DNA of 64,000 bases, from the NCBI RefSeq assembly GCF_020700235.1, contig NZ_CP085301.1:1364001-1428000 (forward strand), in the 5' to 3' direction. This document shows, in pieces, positions 43,963-53,206 of the stretch. The stretch is from Haladaptatus pallidirubidus (GTDB lineage Archaea > Halobacteriota > Halobacteria > Halobacteriales > Haladaptataceae). Made by a program: the position numbers and the translations under genes. The notes under the pieces were generated by a model. The model searched no databases. It was not told the DNA's origin and saw nothing but the letters and a program-made list of their open reading frames with translations. The stretch's first letter is position 1; each line of letters opens with the position of its first letter.

Positions 43963-45677
43963 TAGAAATACCATCTTACAGACCGGTCGCGGCAGTGCTC
44001 GTATCGGCAGTCGTTATCGTCCCGATTCTCGCATCGCGAGGACGGCCAAACGTTCGGGAGTTTTGGACCATCCTCGCGGCCGTCGCGAACCTCGGGATCG
44101 TGGCGAGCATGGTTCCGGGCGTCCTCGACGGGAACGTGTACGTTACCGACTTCGGGACGTTCGTTCCCGGCGTGCAATTTTCCCTTCAGGCCGACGCCCT
44201 CGGCATCCTCTTCGGCCTGTTGGCGAGTTTGTTGTGGTTGGTGACGAGCTTTTACAGCATCGGCTATATGCGCGGGTTGGACGAGCACAACCAGACGCGG
44301 TACTTCGCGGCGTTCGCGGCCAGCGTTTCGGCGGCGATGGGAATCGCGTTCGCCTCCAACATCCTCGTCCTGTTCGTCTTCTACGAACTGCTCACGGTGG
44401 CGACCTATCCCCTCGTCGCGCACGACGAAACCGAAGAGGCGCGCGCCGCCGGGAGAAAGTATCTCGCATACACCTTTAGCGGCGGCGTCGCGGTGCTCTC
44501 CGGCGCGATTCTTGTGTTCTGGATGACCGGAACGACGACGTTTACCCCCGGTGGAATCGCCGATTTGGCGACCGCCGACCCGATGTTCGCCCGCGCTGCG
44601 TTCGCGCTGTTGATGACCGGATTCGGCGTCAAGGCTGCGCTCATGCCACTTCATTCGTGGCTTCCCGACGCGATGGTCGCCCCGACGCCGGTGTCCGGAC
44701 TCCTGCACGCCGTCGCGGTCGTCAAATCCGGCGTCTTCGGAATCGCACGCGTCATCCTCGACGTGTACGGACCCGATTTGGTCGCAGACCTCGGCCTCGG
44801 TCTGCTGCTGGCGAGCGTCGCGGCATTCACGCTCGTCACCGCGAGCATCATCGCGCTCAGACAGGACAACTTAAAACGCCGACTCGCGTTTTCTACGGTG
44901 AGCCAGCTTTCGTACATCGTCCTCGGACTGGCGGTGCTCAACCCGATGTCGCTCGTCGGCGGTCTCCTTCACATCCCCGCGCACGCGTTCATGAAACTCA
45001 CGCTGTTCTTCTGCGCCGGTGCAATCCACGTCGAGACGCACACCGACGACATCAGCAACATGGCGGGTATCGGCAGGCGAATGCCGCTGACGATGTCTGC
45101 CTTCGCGATTGCGTCGTTGGGTATGGCCGGGATTCCGCTGGTTGCGGGCTTCGTCAGCAAATACTACCTGCTTATCGGAACCGTTACCGCCGGAGACGTC
45201 GTGTTCACCGGCGCACTGCTCGTTTCGGGCGTTCTCAACATCGCGTACTTCTGGCCGGTCGTCTACACCGCATTCTTCGAATCACCCGGAAAAGCCGACC
45301 CGAAACCGGTCGTCGAGAACGTTTTGGGCGGTCGGTACGGCGAACGCGACGCAACCACCGACACGGCCACCGACGGCGGTCGTTCCCCCGACGACGACGT
45401 TGAGAGAGACGACCATGGATACGCCCCCGACCACGAGGGGCAAGGAGCGATCGACCGTAGCGAGGCCGCAGTACACATTCGGCCGGAACACGGCCACGAC
45501 GATAGCCTCGCGTGGGAACATCGCAGATGGAACGGCGACGAATCCACGTGGTTCATGCTGGGACCGATTCTCTTCGCGGCGGCGGGGTCTATCGTTCTCG
45601 GTATCGTTCCCGACGCCGCCGTCTTCCTTCGAATTGTTAGGCTCGTCGTTTCCGGCGTGACGGGGGTGACCGTCTAA
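43959..45677 (+). CDS. Second NuoL/M-type antiporter subunit
   Basis: This protein of 572 residues has about 14 transmembrane segments. Landmarks are FVFYELLTVATYPLVAHDET (conserved Glu), LMPLHSWLPDAMVAPTPVSG, LLHAVAVVKSGVFGIARVI (conserved Lys), LRQDNLKRRLAFSTVSQLSY and HIPAHAFMKLTLFFCAG. This is the closest of the three to canonical NuoL/M proton channels. A hydrophilic loop of about 80 residues, rich in Asp, Glu and His, lies near residues 445-530 before the last helix. It overlaps mnhD by four bases. Confidence 0.9.
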   Translation: MIEIPSYRPVAAVLVSAVVIVPILASRGRPNVREFWTILAAVANLGIVASMVPGVLDGNVYVTDFGTFVPGVQFSLQADALGILFGLLASLLWLVTSFYSIGYMRGLDEHNQTRYFAAFAASVSAAMGIAFASNILVLFVFYELLTVATYPLVAHDETEEARAAGRKYLAYTFSGGVAVLSGAILVFWMTGTTTFTPGGIADLATADPMFARAAFALLMTGFGVKAALMPLHSWLPDAMVAPTPVSGLLHAVAVVKSGVFGIARVILDVYGPDLVADLGLGLLLASVAAFTLVTASIIALRQDNLKRRLAFSTVSQLSYIVLGLAVLNPMSLVGGLLHIPAHAFMKLTLFFCAGAIHVETHTDDISNMAGIGRRMPLTMSAFAIASLGMAGIPLVAGFVSKYYLLIGTVTAGDVVFTGALLVSGVLNIAYFWPVVYTAFFESPGKADPKPVVENVLGGRYGERDATTDTATDGGRSPDDDVERDDHGYAPDHEGQGAIDRSEAAVHIRPEHGHDDSLAWEHRRWNGDESTWFMLGPILFAAAGSIVLGIVPDAAVFLRIVRLVVSGVTGVTV

Positions 45678-47389
45678 TGGTCGATCCCGTCGTTCCGCCG
45701 TTCTTGCCCGTCCTGCTCGCGGCCGTACTGCTACCGTTCGTCGGTCGGAAAATTGGCCACGCGCTTGGTATCCTCGCCACGGCCGCCGTCGTTCCGTACG
45801 TCTGGCTGTCGCCGGAGGGCCAACATCTCCCCGTGTCGCTGTTCGGGTTCGACGCGGTTCTCTACAACGTGGATGGGTTTTCCACGTTGATGGGCCTCAT
45901 CTTCGGCTTTATCGGCGCGGTCGCCGTCCTCTACTCGTTGTACTCGAACGCGGATTCGATTCAGACCGCGTTCGCGCTCTCCTACGTCGGCACGAGCCTC
46001 GGAGCGGTGTTCGGCGGAGACTGGCTCACGCTCATCGTCTTCTGGGAGCTGATGGCGGTTACGAGCACCCTGCTCGTCTGGTACTACGGCGGTCGCGCGG
46101 TGCGCGCCGGATTCCGGTACGCGCTGTTGCACGGCGTCGGCGGAACGCTACTGCTCGGCGCCGTGGTGTGGCATTACGTCGAGGCCGGGTCGTTCCTATT
46201 CTCGGCGACCAGCGGCGGAATGGCGGGCGAAATCGCACCCATCCTCGCCGCCATCGGTATCGGCGTCAACGTCGGATTCGTTGGCCTCCACGCGTGGCTT
46301 CCGGACACGTACCCCCGACCGCACATCGCCGCGAGCGTTTTCCTCTGCGTCTACACGACCAAAACCGGCGTGTACGGGATGTATCGGGTGTTCCCGGACG
46401 GTGAACTCGCCATCGCGTACATGGGTGCGCTCATGGCCGTCTTCGGCGCGAGCATGGCGCTGCTGCAGAGCGATATGCGCCGACTGCTCTCCTACCACAT
46501 CCAGTCGCAGGTCGGATACATGGTCGCCGGCGTCGGTATCGGCGGTGCGCTCGCGACCGGCGGTGCGTTCGGCCACGTTTTCAACCACATCCTCTACAAA
46601 AGTCTGCTGTTCATGACCGTCGGCGTGATTATTTTCCGGACAGGTGAAGAGAATCTCAAAAAGGTCGGCGGCCTCGCACGGGAGATGCCGATTACCACCA
46701 TCACGTTCACCATCGCGGCGCTCTCCATCGCCGGATTCCCCGGATTCAACGGCTTCGTTTCGAAAGGAATGGTTCTCAGCGCAGCGCACAAGAAACATCT
46801 CGATGTTCTCTGGTATCTCCTGCTGGCGGGCGGTGTTGGGACGTTCCTCTCGTTCATCAAGTTGGGCTACGGCGCGTTCGTCGAGGGCGAGTACGACAGT
46901 TCGGTAAAAGACGCAAATCGGGGGCAGTCGGTCGGAATGATTCTCGTCGCCGGTCTGTGCGTGTTCTACGGACTGTTCCCATCGGCGCTGTTCGCCATTC
47001 TTCCTACCGAAGGGTTCCATTACACGACCTACACCCTCGGCCACATCGAAGAAGGACTTGCGCTGGCGGCTATCGCCGCCGTCGGTTACGTGTTCTTAAA
47101 GAAGCCGCTCAAGAAAGTCGGCCGCGTTCCGGACATCGACAGCCTGTACAATCCGGTCGCGTTGTACGGAACTCGCGCGGTAGTCGTCGGCACCACGAAT
47201 CTGTACGCTGGCGTTGACCGCGCAGTGGTGAAGGTGTCGCGCGTCTCGACCGACGTCGTCACACACCCAGACTCCGCGCTCGGGCGGCTCACCGGCCACG
47301 ACCACGTTCGGCTCAGCGCGGGTATCGGAATGAGCGTCGTCCTCGTGGTGCTCGTTCTGGTAAGTATACTGACTCTGATGCTGGTTTAA
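45677..47389 (+). CDS. Third NuoL/M-type antiporter subunit
   Basis: This 570-residue membrane protein shares its first base with the stop of the preceding gene. It has LIVFWELMAVTSTLLVWYYG (conserved Glu), VGLHAWLPDTYPRPHIAAS, VFLCVYTTKTGVYGMYRVF (Lys) and MRRLLSYHIQSQVGYMVAGV. It resembles the stand-alone NuoL-like subunit found in haloarchaeal and Mbh/Mrp-type clusters. A C-terminal extension with KVSRVSTDVVTHPDSALG precedes the last membrane helix, as in NuoL. With it the operon codes for three channel-like subunits and no fused MrpA tail. Confidence 0.9.
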   Translation: MVDPVVPPFLPVLLAAVLLPFVGRKIGHALGILATAAVVPYVWLSPEGQHLPVSLFGFDAVLYNVDGFSTLMGLIFGFIGAVAVLYSLYSNADSIQTAFALSYVGTSLGAVFGGDWLTLIVFWELMAVTSTLLVWYYGGRAVRAGFRYALLHGVGGTLLLGAVVWHYVEAGSFLFSATSGGMAGEIAPILAAIGIGVNVGFVGLHAWLPDTYPRPHIAASVFLCVYTTKTGVYGMYRVFPDGELAIAYMGALMAVFGASMALLQSDMRRLLSYHIQSQVGYMVAGVGIGGALATGGAFGHVFNHILYKSLLFMTVGVIIFRTGEENLKKVGGLAREMPITTITFTIAALSIAGFPGFNGFVSKGMVLSAAHKKHLDVLWYLLLAGGVGTFLSFIKLGYGAFVEGEYDSSVKDANRGQSVGMILVAGLCVFYGLFPSALFAILPTEGFHYTTYTLGHIEEGLALAAIAAVGYVFLKKPLKKVGRVPDIDSLYNPVALYGTRAVVVGTTNLYAGVDRAVVKVSRVSTDVVTHPDSALGRLTGHDHVRLSAGIGMSVVLVVLVLVSILTLMLV

Positions 47390-47442
47390 CCACTGTTCGG
47401 ACCGATTTTGGATATCCGTTTTTGGCGTTCGTATCAAGACGT

Positions 47443-48228
47443 TCAGTTCTCGAGCAGTTCACCAATCTCCCCGATAGTATCGAGGATATAATCCGGCTGA
47501 ATCGGCGATTCTTCGAGTATATCCGGTGTTGTCACTCTTGACCGGACGAGTACCGTCGTCGCCCCGATGTGCTCTCCGAGCGCGATGTCGGTGTCCAATC
47601 GGTCGCCGATGACGAGACAATCCTCAGCCGGGACGCTGAGGCGTTCGAGCGCCGCCGCCCCCGCCTGAGGTGCCGGCTTTCCGAGTATGTGCGCTGGTTC
47701 CCTTCCCGCGACGCCCGCGATGGCGTTGATGATGGCCCCCGACCCGGGGACGAGGCGTTCCGGGGCCGGTATCGTCACGTCCGGGTCGGTGCCGATAAAC
47801 GGGGAACCGTCTTCGAGCGCCCAGAGAGCGCGCGCGAGTTCGTCGTAATCGAACTCGCGGTCTATGGAACCGACGACCAGTTCCGCCGAATCTGGGTCGT
47901 TCCGCACCGTAAATCCTCGTTCGCGCAGCAGGTCGCGGAGATACGTTTCACCGACGACGAACGCGTCGCGTTCGTCGTACTCGGCCTCGAGGAACTCGGC
48001 GGTGACGAGCGCCGACGTAAGCACTCGCTCCTCGTCGATACTGATGCCATGTGCGCCGAGTCGCTCGACGTAGCGCTCGGGTGGCTGTGTCGGGTTGTTC
48101 GAAAAGAGGAGAAGGCTTATCCCGTTCTCTCGGAGCGCCCGCACACCCGCTTCCGTACCGGAAAGGAGTTCGTCGCCTCGAACTAACGTTCCGTCCATAT
48201 CCACGATTGCACCACGATAGGTCGCCAT
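47443..48228 (-). CDS. HAD-IIA (NagD-like) phosphatase
   Basis: This 261-residue phosphatase of the HAD superfamily has motif I GAIVDMDGTLVRGDEL with the two catalytic Asp, motif II LFSNNPTQPPERY, a C2-type cap domain (about 75-175), the motif III Lys in ILGKPAPQAGAAAL, and motif IV VIGDRLDTDIALGEHIGATT. This is the NagD/4-nitrophenylphosphatase/phosphoglycolate phosphatase group. A role on sugar phosphates or phosphoglycolate is likely but not proven. It lies convergent to the mnh operon and next to an unrelated solute-binding protein. Confidence 0.9.
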   Translation of the reverse strand: MATYRGAIVDMDGTLVRGDELLSGTEAGVRALRENGISLLLFSNNPTQPPERYVERLGAHGISIDEERVLTSALVTAEFLEAEYDERDAFVVGETYLRDLLRERGFTVRNDPDSAELVVGSIDREFDYDELARALWALEDGSPFIGTDPDVTIPAPERLVPGSGAIINAIAGVAGREPAHILGKPAPQAGAAALERLSVPAEDCLVIGDRLDTDIALGEHIGATTVLVRSRVTTPDILEESPIQPDYILDTIGEIGELLEN

Positions 48229-48421
48229 TGCACCGAAAAACGTCCCGAGGGGAGTTTAGTAGTCCGCATGTGCGCGAGCTAAAACGCATCCCGGTTGCGT
48301 TTCCGTCCGTTCTCCCGTCCGGGACGGAATGTTGAGGTGATCGCGAGCAGTCTTCGGATAACGAGTCGGCGATGCGGAAAATCGCCCTCTTATTGATATT
48401 CGTTCGGGAGTATTCGGTATT

Positions 48422-48429
48422 GGGGGGAG
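48422..48429 (+). promoter_or_regulatory. Strong ribosome binding site
   Basis: The run ggggggag lies four bases before the ATG at 48434. Most genes here begin leaderless or with weak sites, so this pronounced G-rich site suggests a leadered mRNA for the solute-binding protein. AT-rich tattgatattc at about 48391-48401 may be part of the promoter. Confidence 0.5.
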
Positions 48430-48433
48430 AAAA

Positions 48434-49900
48434 ATGAGTTCATACGACTCGAACAGTGACAACAGTTCAGCACGCGCCGTAACGCGACGAGAATTTGCAC
48501 GATGGACGGGCGCGCTGGGCGGACTCGGGGTCGCCGGTAGTTCTGTATCGGTCAGTAGCGCTCAGGGGAGAACGACGATACAGTGGGCGTCGAATCGAGA
48601 TTTCTGGGAGCTGACGGATACGTTTCAGAACGCACTTTGGGAGGCGGGATTGGACAAAAACATCTCGCTCGAAATCATCCCGGGACCGGCCGAAACCGAC
48701 GAAGTACAACAACAGTACACACGATGGCTCTCGGCCGATTTGAACGAACCCGACCTCCTCATGACGGATAGCGGGTGGACGCTCGACCTCGTCATCCAAA
48801 GACAGTTGCTCAATTTGAGCGAACACCTCCCGAACGAACTGCTACGACGAATCGAATCCGACTACTTTCAAACGAGTCTCTCGACGGCTAAAGGGCCAAA
48901 CGATGACCTCTACGCGGTGCCGCTCTACCCCGACTTTCCGTCGATGCTGTATCGGAAGGACTTGGTCGAGGAGGCCGGATACGACCCCGACGGCGAAAAT
49001 TGGGCGACGGATTCCATCGAGTGGAGACAGTTCTCCCGAGTGACGCGAGACGTACTCGACCGCAACGGAGACATTCAGTACGGATTCACGTTCCAGGGCA
49101 GTCAGTACGAGGGCCTTCCGTGTTGTACCTTCAACGAGTTCATGTCCAGTTGGGGTGGTGCGTACTTCGGCGGACGGGAACATCTCTTCGGACCTGTCGG
49201 AAAGCGACCGATAACCGTGAACACGCGAGCAACGATAGATTCGATTCGGATGATTCGGGCGTTCATGTACGGACAGGGGGACGAGTCTGCACTCGAGGGA
49301 TACGCGGGTGAAATCGTTCCCCGTGCGGTCTTATCTTGGATAGAGGATACGTCGCTCGCACCGTTTCTCAACGGCGACGCCGTGATGCATCGGAATTGGC
49401 CGTACGCGATTCTCAGCGCCGGTGACGAAGGTGCGTTCGGCACCGACCTCGGGGTGATGCCGATTCCGTACGCGGTGACCAAGCAACAGGCGAAATATCC
49501 CGGGACGGGGGGACCGACTGCTTCGCTCGGCGGGTGGCACGTCGCCGTCAATCCGAACACTAACAAATTAAATGAAACGTTACAAGTGATCGAAGCGATG
49601 ACGCAGGAACGCTTTCAGCTCACGCTTCTTCGAAACCTCGGTCTGTTGCCGCCGGACAGAACCCTCTTCGATTCGGAACGGGCAAAGCAGGTGCCGGTGA
49701 TGGGTCGGTATCTGGATTCGCTTCGCGTTGCGGGCGAAAACGCGCTTCCGCGCCCCGTCACCATCGCGTGGGTACAGGAATCGCAGAAAACCGCCCAAAA
49801 CGTCTTTTCCGCGTATTCGAGGGTATCGACACCGGAGCAGGCGATGGCCGAGTTGGAATCACAGTTTCGGCTCATCGAAAATTACAACGAAGTCGAGTAG
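48434..49900 (+). CDS. ABC solute-binding protein, Tat-exported
   Basis: This 488-residue protein has a twin-arginine signal with VTRREFARWTGALGGLGVAG, cleaved near SSVSVSSAQG. It has no lipobox Cys directly after the signal. The mature part has the family-1 solute-binding shape: IQWASNRDFWELTD, YAVPLYPDFPSMLYRKDLVEE, FLNGDAVMHRNWPYAIL and GGWHVAVNPNTNKLNETLQV. Such proteins usually deliver sugars or related carbohydrates to an ABC importer. No permease or ATPase is adjacent. Whether this protein serves a carrier encoded elsewhere or has another role is unknown. Confidence 0.88.
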   Translation: MSSYDSNSDNSSARAVTRREFARWTGALGGLGVAGSSVSVSSAQGRTTIQWASNRDFWELTDTFQNALWEAGLDKNISLEIIPGPAETDEVQQQYTRWLSADLNEPDLLMTDSGWTLDLVIQRQLLNLSEHLPNELLRRIESDYFQTSLSTAKGPNDDLYAVPLYPDFPSMLYRKDLVEEAGYDPDGENWATDSIEWRQFSRVTRDVLDRNGDIQYGFTFQGSQYEGLPCCTFNEFMSSWGGAYFGGREHLFGPVGKRPITVNTRATIDSIRMIRAFMYGQGDESALEGYAGEIVPRAVLSWIEDTSLAPFLNGDAVMHRNWPYAILSAGDEGAFGTDLGVMPIPYAVTKQQAKYPGTGGPTASLGGWHVAVNPNTNKLNETLQVIEAMTQERFQLTLLRNLGLLPPDRTLFDSERAKQVPVMGRYLDSLRVAGENALPRPVTIAWVQESQKTAQNVFSAYSRVSTPEQAMAELESQFRLIENYNEVE

Positions 49901-50013
49901 CGACCGACTATTTTTATAGTAATTTTCGATGAATTGAAAATCGATTGTGTTCAACTGAGTACGTACCACTCGCTTTCGGAACCGATCTCTGTCGGCAGGA
50001 TAAAGACGCCAGG

Positions 50014-51669
50014 ATGACAGCACAAAAAATGAGGATGAAACGACAACGGCGACGAGCGCTACTCTACATTAGTGCATTCATCACGGTTCTCGTCGCGTAC
50101 ACATTTGCTTACTCGTGGGCGATGGCGACCTTCGAAGGTATTGATAAAAGTCTCCTTAAATCGTTCGCCATCGTCATTGAGACGTTCACGACGACCGGAT
50201 TCGGGACGGACGCCGGACAGTGGGACTCGCCGCAGATGATCGTGCTGATAATCGTGATGCAGATGACGGGGGTAGTGCTTATCTTCATGGCCCTCCCGTT
50301 GTTCGTCGCGCCGTGGATTCAGGAAATGATACGCACGAGTCCACCGACCTCGATAGACGAAATCGACGACCACATCGTCATCTGTGGCTACTCACCGCGC
50401 GCGGAGACGCTCATCGACGAACTCCAGTCGTGGAACCGCGACTATGTTATCGTCGTCAGCGACCGCGAGGAAGCCCTCGACTTGTACGAACGAAACGTCA
50501 ACGTCGTCCACGGCGACCCCGAATCTGCCGAGACGCTAGAATTGGTTCACGTCCAACGGGCGGATACGGTCATCGCGGATGCAACCGATGAACAAAACGC
50601 CAGCATCGCGTTGGCAGTTCGGGAAGTCTCCTCCGACGTGCAGGTTATCACCCTCGTAGAGGAGGCGAACTTGACCAGCTATCTCCAATACGCGGGGGCA
50701 GACCAAGTGTTTTCGCCGCGTCATCTGCTTGGACACAGCCTCGCGGAGAAAGTGACCGCATCTGTCTCCACCGACCTCGGCGAAACAGTCACCATCGGTG
50801 AGGATTTCGAAATCGTCGAGATATCGATTCAGGGCGGCAGTGAGGTCTCGAAAACGAAACTTGCGGAGAGCGGTATCCGTGAACGAACTGGGGCGAACAT
50901 TATCGGCCTCTGGCGGCGCGGCGAGTTTCAGAGCTCCCCATCTCCCGATACCCCGTTGGACGAAAGCACGATTTTGCTTGCGGCAGGTCGAGAAGCCCAA
51001 CTCGAACGGCTGAAGGAGATGACCCTTTCCGATAAATTCGACACGGAACGCAGGTCAGTCATCGTCGCGGGATATGGAGAAGTCGGTTTGACGGTGGAAA
51101 ACGAACTACAATCGACGGCCATGCGACTCGTCGTGGTCGACATCGAGGACAAACCAGGCGTCGATGTGGTTGGGGATGTATCAGAGGAAAACATTCTACG
51201 CGATGCTGGCGTCGAACGTGCAAACGCACTCATTCTTTCGCTTGGCGACGATACGATGACGATTTTTACTACCCTCGTTGCGCGTGAACTCGCTCCCGGC
51301 ATCGAAATCGTCGCCCGGGCGAACGAGACTGATAACATCGGGAAACTGTACAGCGCGGGTGCGGACTACGTACTCGCGCTCGAAACGGTCAGCGGTCGGA
51401 TGCTCGCCTCGACGATTCTCGATGAAGAGGAGATAATGTCTCCGAACAAACAAGTGGAAGTCGTCCGAACGACTGCGCCGCGCCTCGCGGGACGGAACCT
51501 CAGGGACGCCGCAATTCGTTCTCGAACGGGATGTACCGTCATCGCCGTCCAACGAAACGGCAAGGTTATCACCGACCTCGGCCCGACGTTTACTGTTCGG
51601 TCGGACGACCAACTCATCATCGCCGGAACCGACGAGGATACGAACCGGTTCGCCGAACTCGCGCAATGA
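50014..51669 (+). CDS. Two-TM potassium channel with two RCK (TrkA-N/C) units
   Basis: This 551-residue protein begins with a basic N-terminus, then TM1 (ALLYISAFITVLVAYTFAYS), a pore loop with filter-like ETFTTTGFGTD, and TM2 (IVLIIVMQMTGVVLIFMALP). The filter TTGFGTD departs from the canonical TVGYGD but is of the two-TM channel type. The cytoplasmic part has a first RCK (HIVICGYSPRAETLIDEL), a TrkA-C region, a second RCK (RSVIVAGYGEVGLTVENEL) and a second TrkA-C region ending in DQLIIAGTDED. The start ATG is chosen because an upstream extension has no conserved character. Potassium accumulation is central to salt-in haloarchaea; here the protein may sense nucleotide or ion state. Confidence 0.88.
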   Translation: MTAQKMRMKRQRRRALLYISAFITVLVAYTFAYSWAMATFEGIDKSLLKSFAIVIETFTTTGFGTDAGQWDSPQMIVLIIVMQMTGVVLIFMALPLFVAPWIQEMIRTSPPTSIDEIDDHIVICGYSPRAETLIDELQSWNRDYVIVVSDREEALDLYERNVNVVHGDPESAETLELVHVQRADTVIADATDEQNASIALAVREVSSDVQVITLVEEANLTSYLQYAGADQVFSPRHLLGHSLAEKVTASVSTDLGETVTIGEDFEIVEISIQGGSEVSKTKLAESGIRERTGANIIGLWRRGEFQSSPSPDTPLDESTILLAAGREAQLERLKEMTLSDKFDTERRSVIVAGYGEVGLTVENELQSTAMRLVVVDIEDKPGVDVVGDVSEENILRDAGVERANALILSLGDDTMTIFTTLVARELAPGIEIVARANETDNIGKLYSAGADYVLALETVSGRMLASTILDEEEIMSPNKQVEVVRTTAPRLAGRNLRDAAIRSRTGCTVIAVQRNGKVITDLGPTFTVRSDDQLIIAGTDEDTNRFAELAQ

Positions 51670-51733
51670 AACAGTACGCCGACGAGTGAGATTCTTGAGT
51701 AGTCGTTTCGACAGTTGAACCGAAACTAGCCGT

Positions 51734-53206
51734 TTACGTGAGGGCAGCGGCGAACCACCACGTCACGAACGCTTCGATGAACGCCGCGACAATGAACACC
51801 GGGAGGAGTCCGAGCAGGATGTAGTACGCCCGGCTGAGTTCGCCTGCAAGGTCGGTTGCAGTCGCGGAACTGCGGATGTACGACCACGCGGTACCGCCGA
51901 GATGGAGACCGAGCGCGCCTGCAATCGACAGTGCGGGAATTTCTATTATGCCGTGCGGTGCGATGAGAGCGACGGCGATCGACGTGTCCGGGAGGAGTCC
52001 GACGACAGCGCCGACGATGAGCCCATTGAACAGGAGCGCGACGACCGTCGGCGCGCCGAACGCGAGGCCGGAAAACGCGGCGGAGATGGAGACAAGCCAG
52101 TTGTTCGCCGTCAGCATGACGAATGTATCGACGGGGATGGCACCGAACACGTTCTGGGACACGTCCGTCTGGAGGCTTTCGAGCGCGAACTGGCTGGTTG
52201 CGAACCAGCCGCCAGCGGTTCCGGCGGCGAACAGGGCAGTTGAAGCAATGACGAGTTCGAAGCGACCAAAGACGAACGATTTGAGTTCGCCGAGTCCGCG
52301 TCTGAATGCGCCGCGAACCGACCCGCGCGCTCCGTGTTCGAGGGGCTGTTCGTCGAGATAGAGCGCCGTCTTCAACAGGCCGAGCGTCGGTATTAGGAAA
52401 AAGGCGACGGCAATTCCGAGGAGCTGACCGACGCCGAGGAGTTGGAAGAAGAACGAGACGAAGCCGAGTACTCCGACGAGACCGATTACGATGACGAGGT
52501 AGGCTCCGACCCGGGCTTTGTTGTTCCACACGAAACTTCCGCTCCGGCGGATTCCGGTGCGAACGCCGACGTCGTCGATGACGATGGCCTGCGGAACGAA
52601 CATGAAGAGAAGGTAAACGACGAACCCGACCGGGATCAACAGGAAACCGCCGAGGAAGACCAGCAAGATAAGCATTGAGTTGACTGTTGTGGCAAAGTAC
52701 GCCAACAGTCCGATGGGAGACAGCAGTAGGAGGAAAGTGAGTGCACGAACGACTGAGAGTTTGATAAACGTCCACCAGTCGTTGTTCGCACCGGCGACTC
52801 CCGACGGGAGTGCCGGTTCGTTTCGAAGCGCCGCCGTCGTCGTGTGAACTTGCGCCGCTTCCGCGATGGCGCGGGCGATGAGTCCGACGACGAGTGCGCC
52901 GATAACGGAGAGAACGAGAATGGCGATTGTTTTGGGCGTGAACAACTGCATAAGCGCTTCTGCGATTCGTTCGGTCTCCGCCTCGGTCGGGTTCGATTGG
53001 CTGAAATCGACGCCTTGAATCGCGGCGAAAACCGATTCTATTCGATCGGTTCCGAGAAGGAGCAGGTAGGCCAACACGACGCCGACGATCGGGACCGACT
53101 GTGCGACCATGCTGGCGCTTGTCCCGGCTAGAAATACCGGGAGTATCGTTGCAGGTCGGGAGAGGAGGATTGCCCGAACCGAAGAACTCGCGTCACTGAA
53201 CTTCAT
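51734..53206 (-). CDS. SpoIIM-type multi-pass membrane protein
   Basis: This 490-residue membrane protein has a first membrane part (about 1-290) with repeated long hydrophobic segments, and a C-terminal domain with the SpoIIM signature ALIAPHGIIEIPALSIAGAL preceded by NNWLVSISAAFSGLAFGAP. The same PHGxxExPA motif marks bacterial stage II sporulation protein M and archaeal relatives, thought to be membrane proteins affecting envelope or cell-shape processes. Archaea do not sporulate, so the role is unknown. It is convergent with the potassium channel gene. Confidence 0.85.
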   Translation of the reverse strand: MKFSDASSSVRAILLSRPATILPVFLAGTSASMVAQSVPIVGVVLAYLLLLGTDRIESVFAAIQGVDFSQSNPTEAETERIAEALMQLFTPKTIAILVLSVIGALVVGLIARAIAEAAQVHTTTAALRNEPALPSGVAGANNDWWTFIKLSVVRALTFLLLLSPIGLLAYFATTVNSMLILLVFLGGFLLIPVGFVVYLLFMFVPQAIVIDDVGVRTGIRRSGSFVWNNKARVGAYLVIVIGLVGVLGFVSFFFQLLGVGQLLGIAVAFFLIPTLGLLKTALYLDEQPLEHGARGSVRGAFRRGLGELKSFVFGRFELVIASTALFAAGTAGGWFATSQFALESLQTDVSQNVFGAIPVDTFVMLTANNWLVSISAAFSGLAFGAPTVVALLFNGLIVGAVVGLLPDTSIAVALIAPHGIIEIPALSIAGALGLHLGGTAWSYIRSSATATDLAGELSRAYYILLGLLPVFIVAAFIEAFVTWWFAAALT

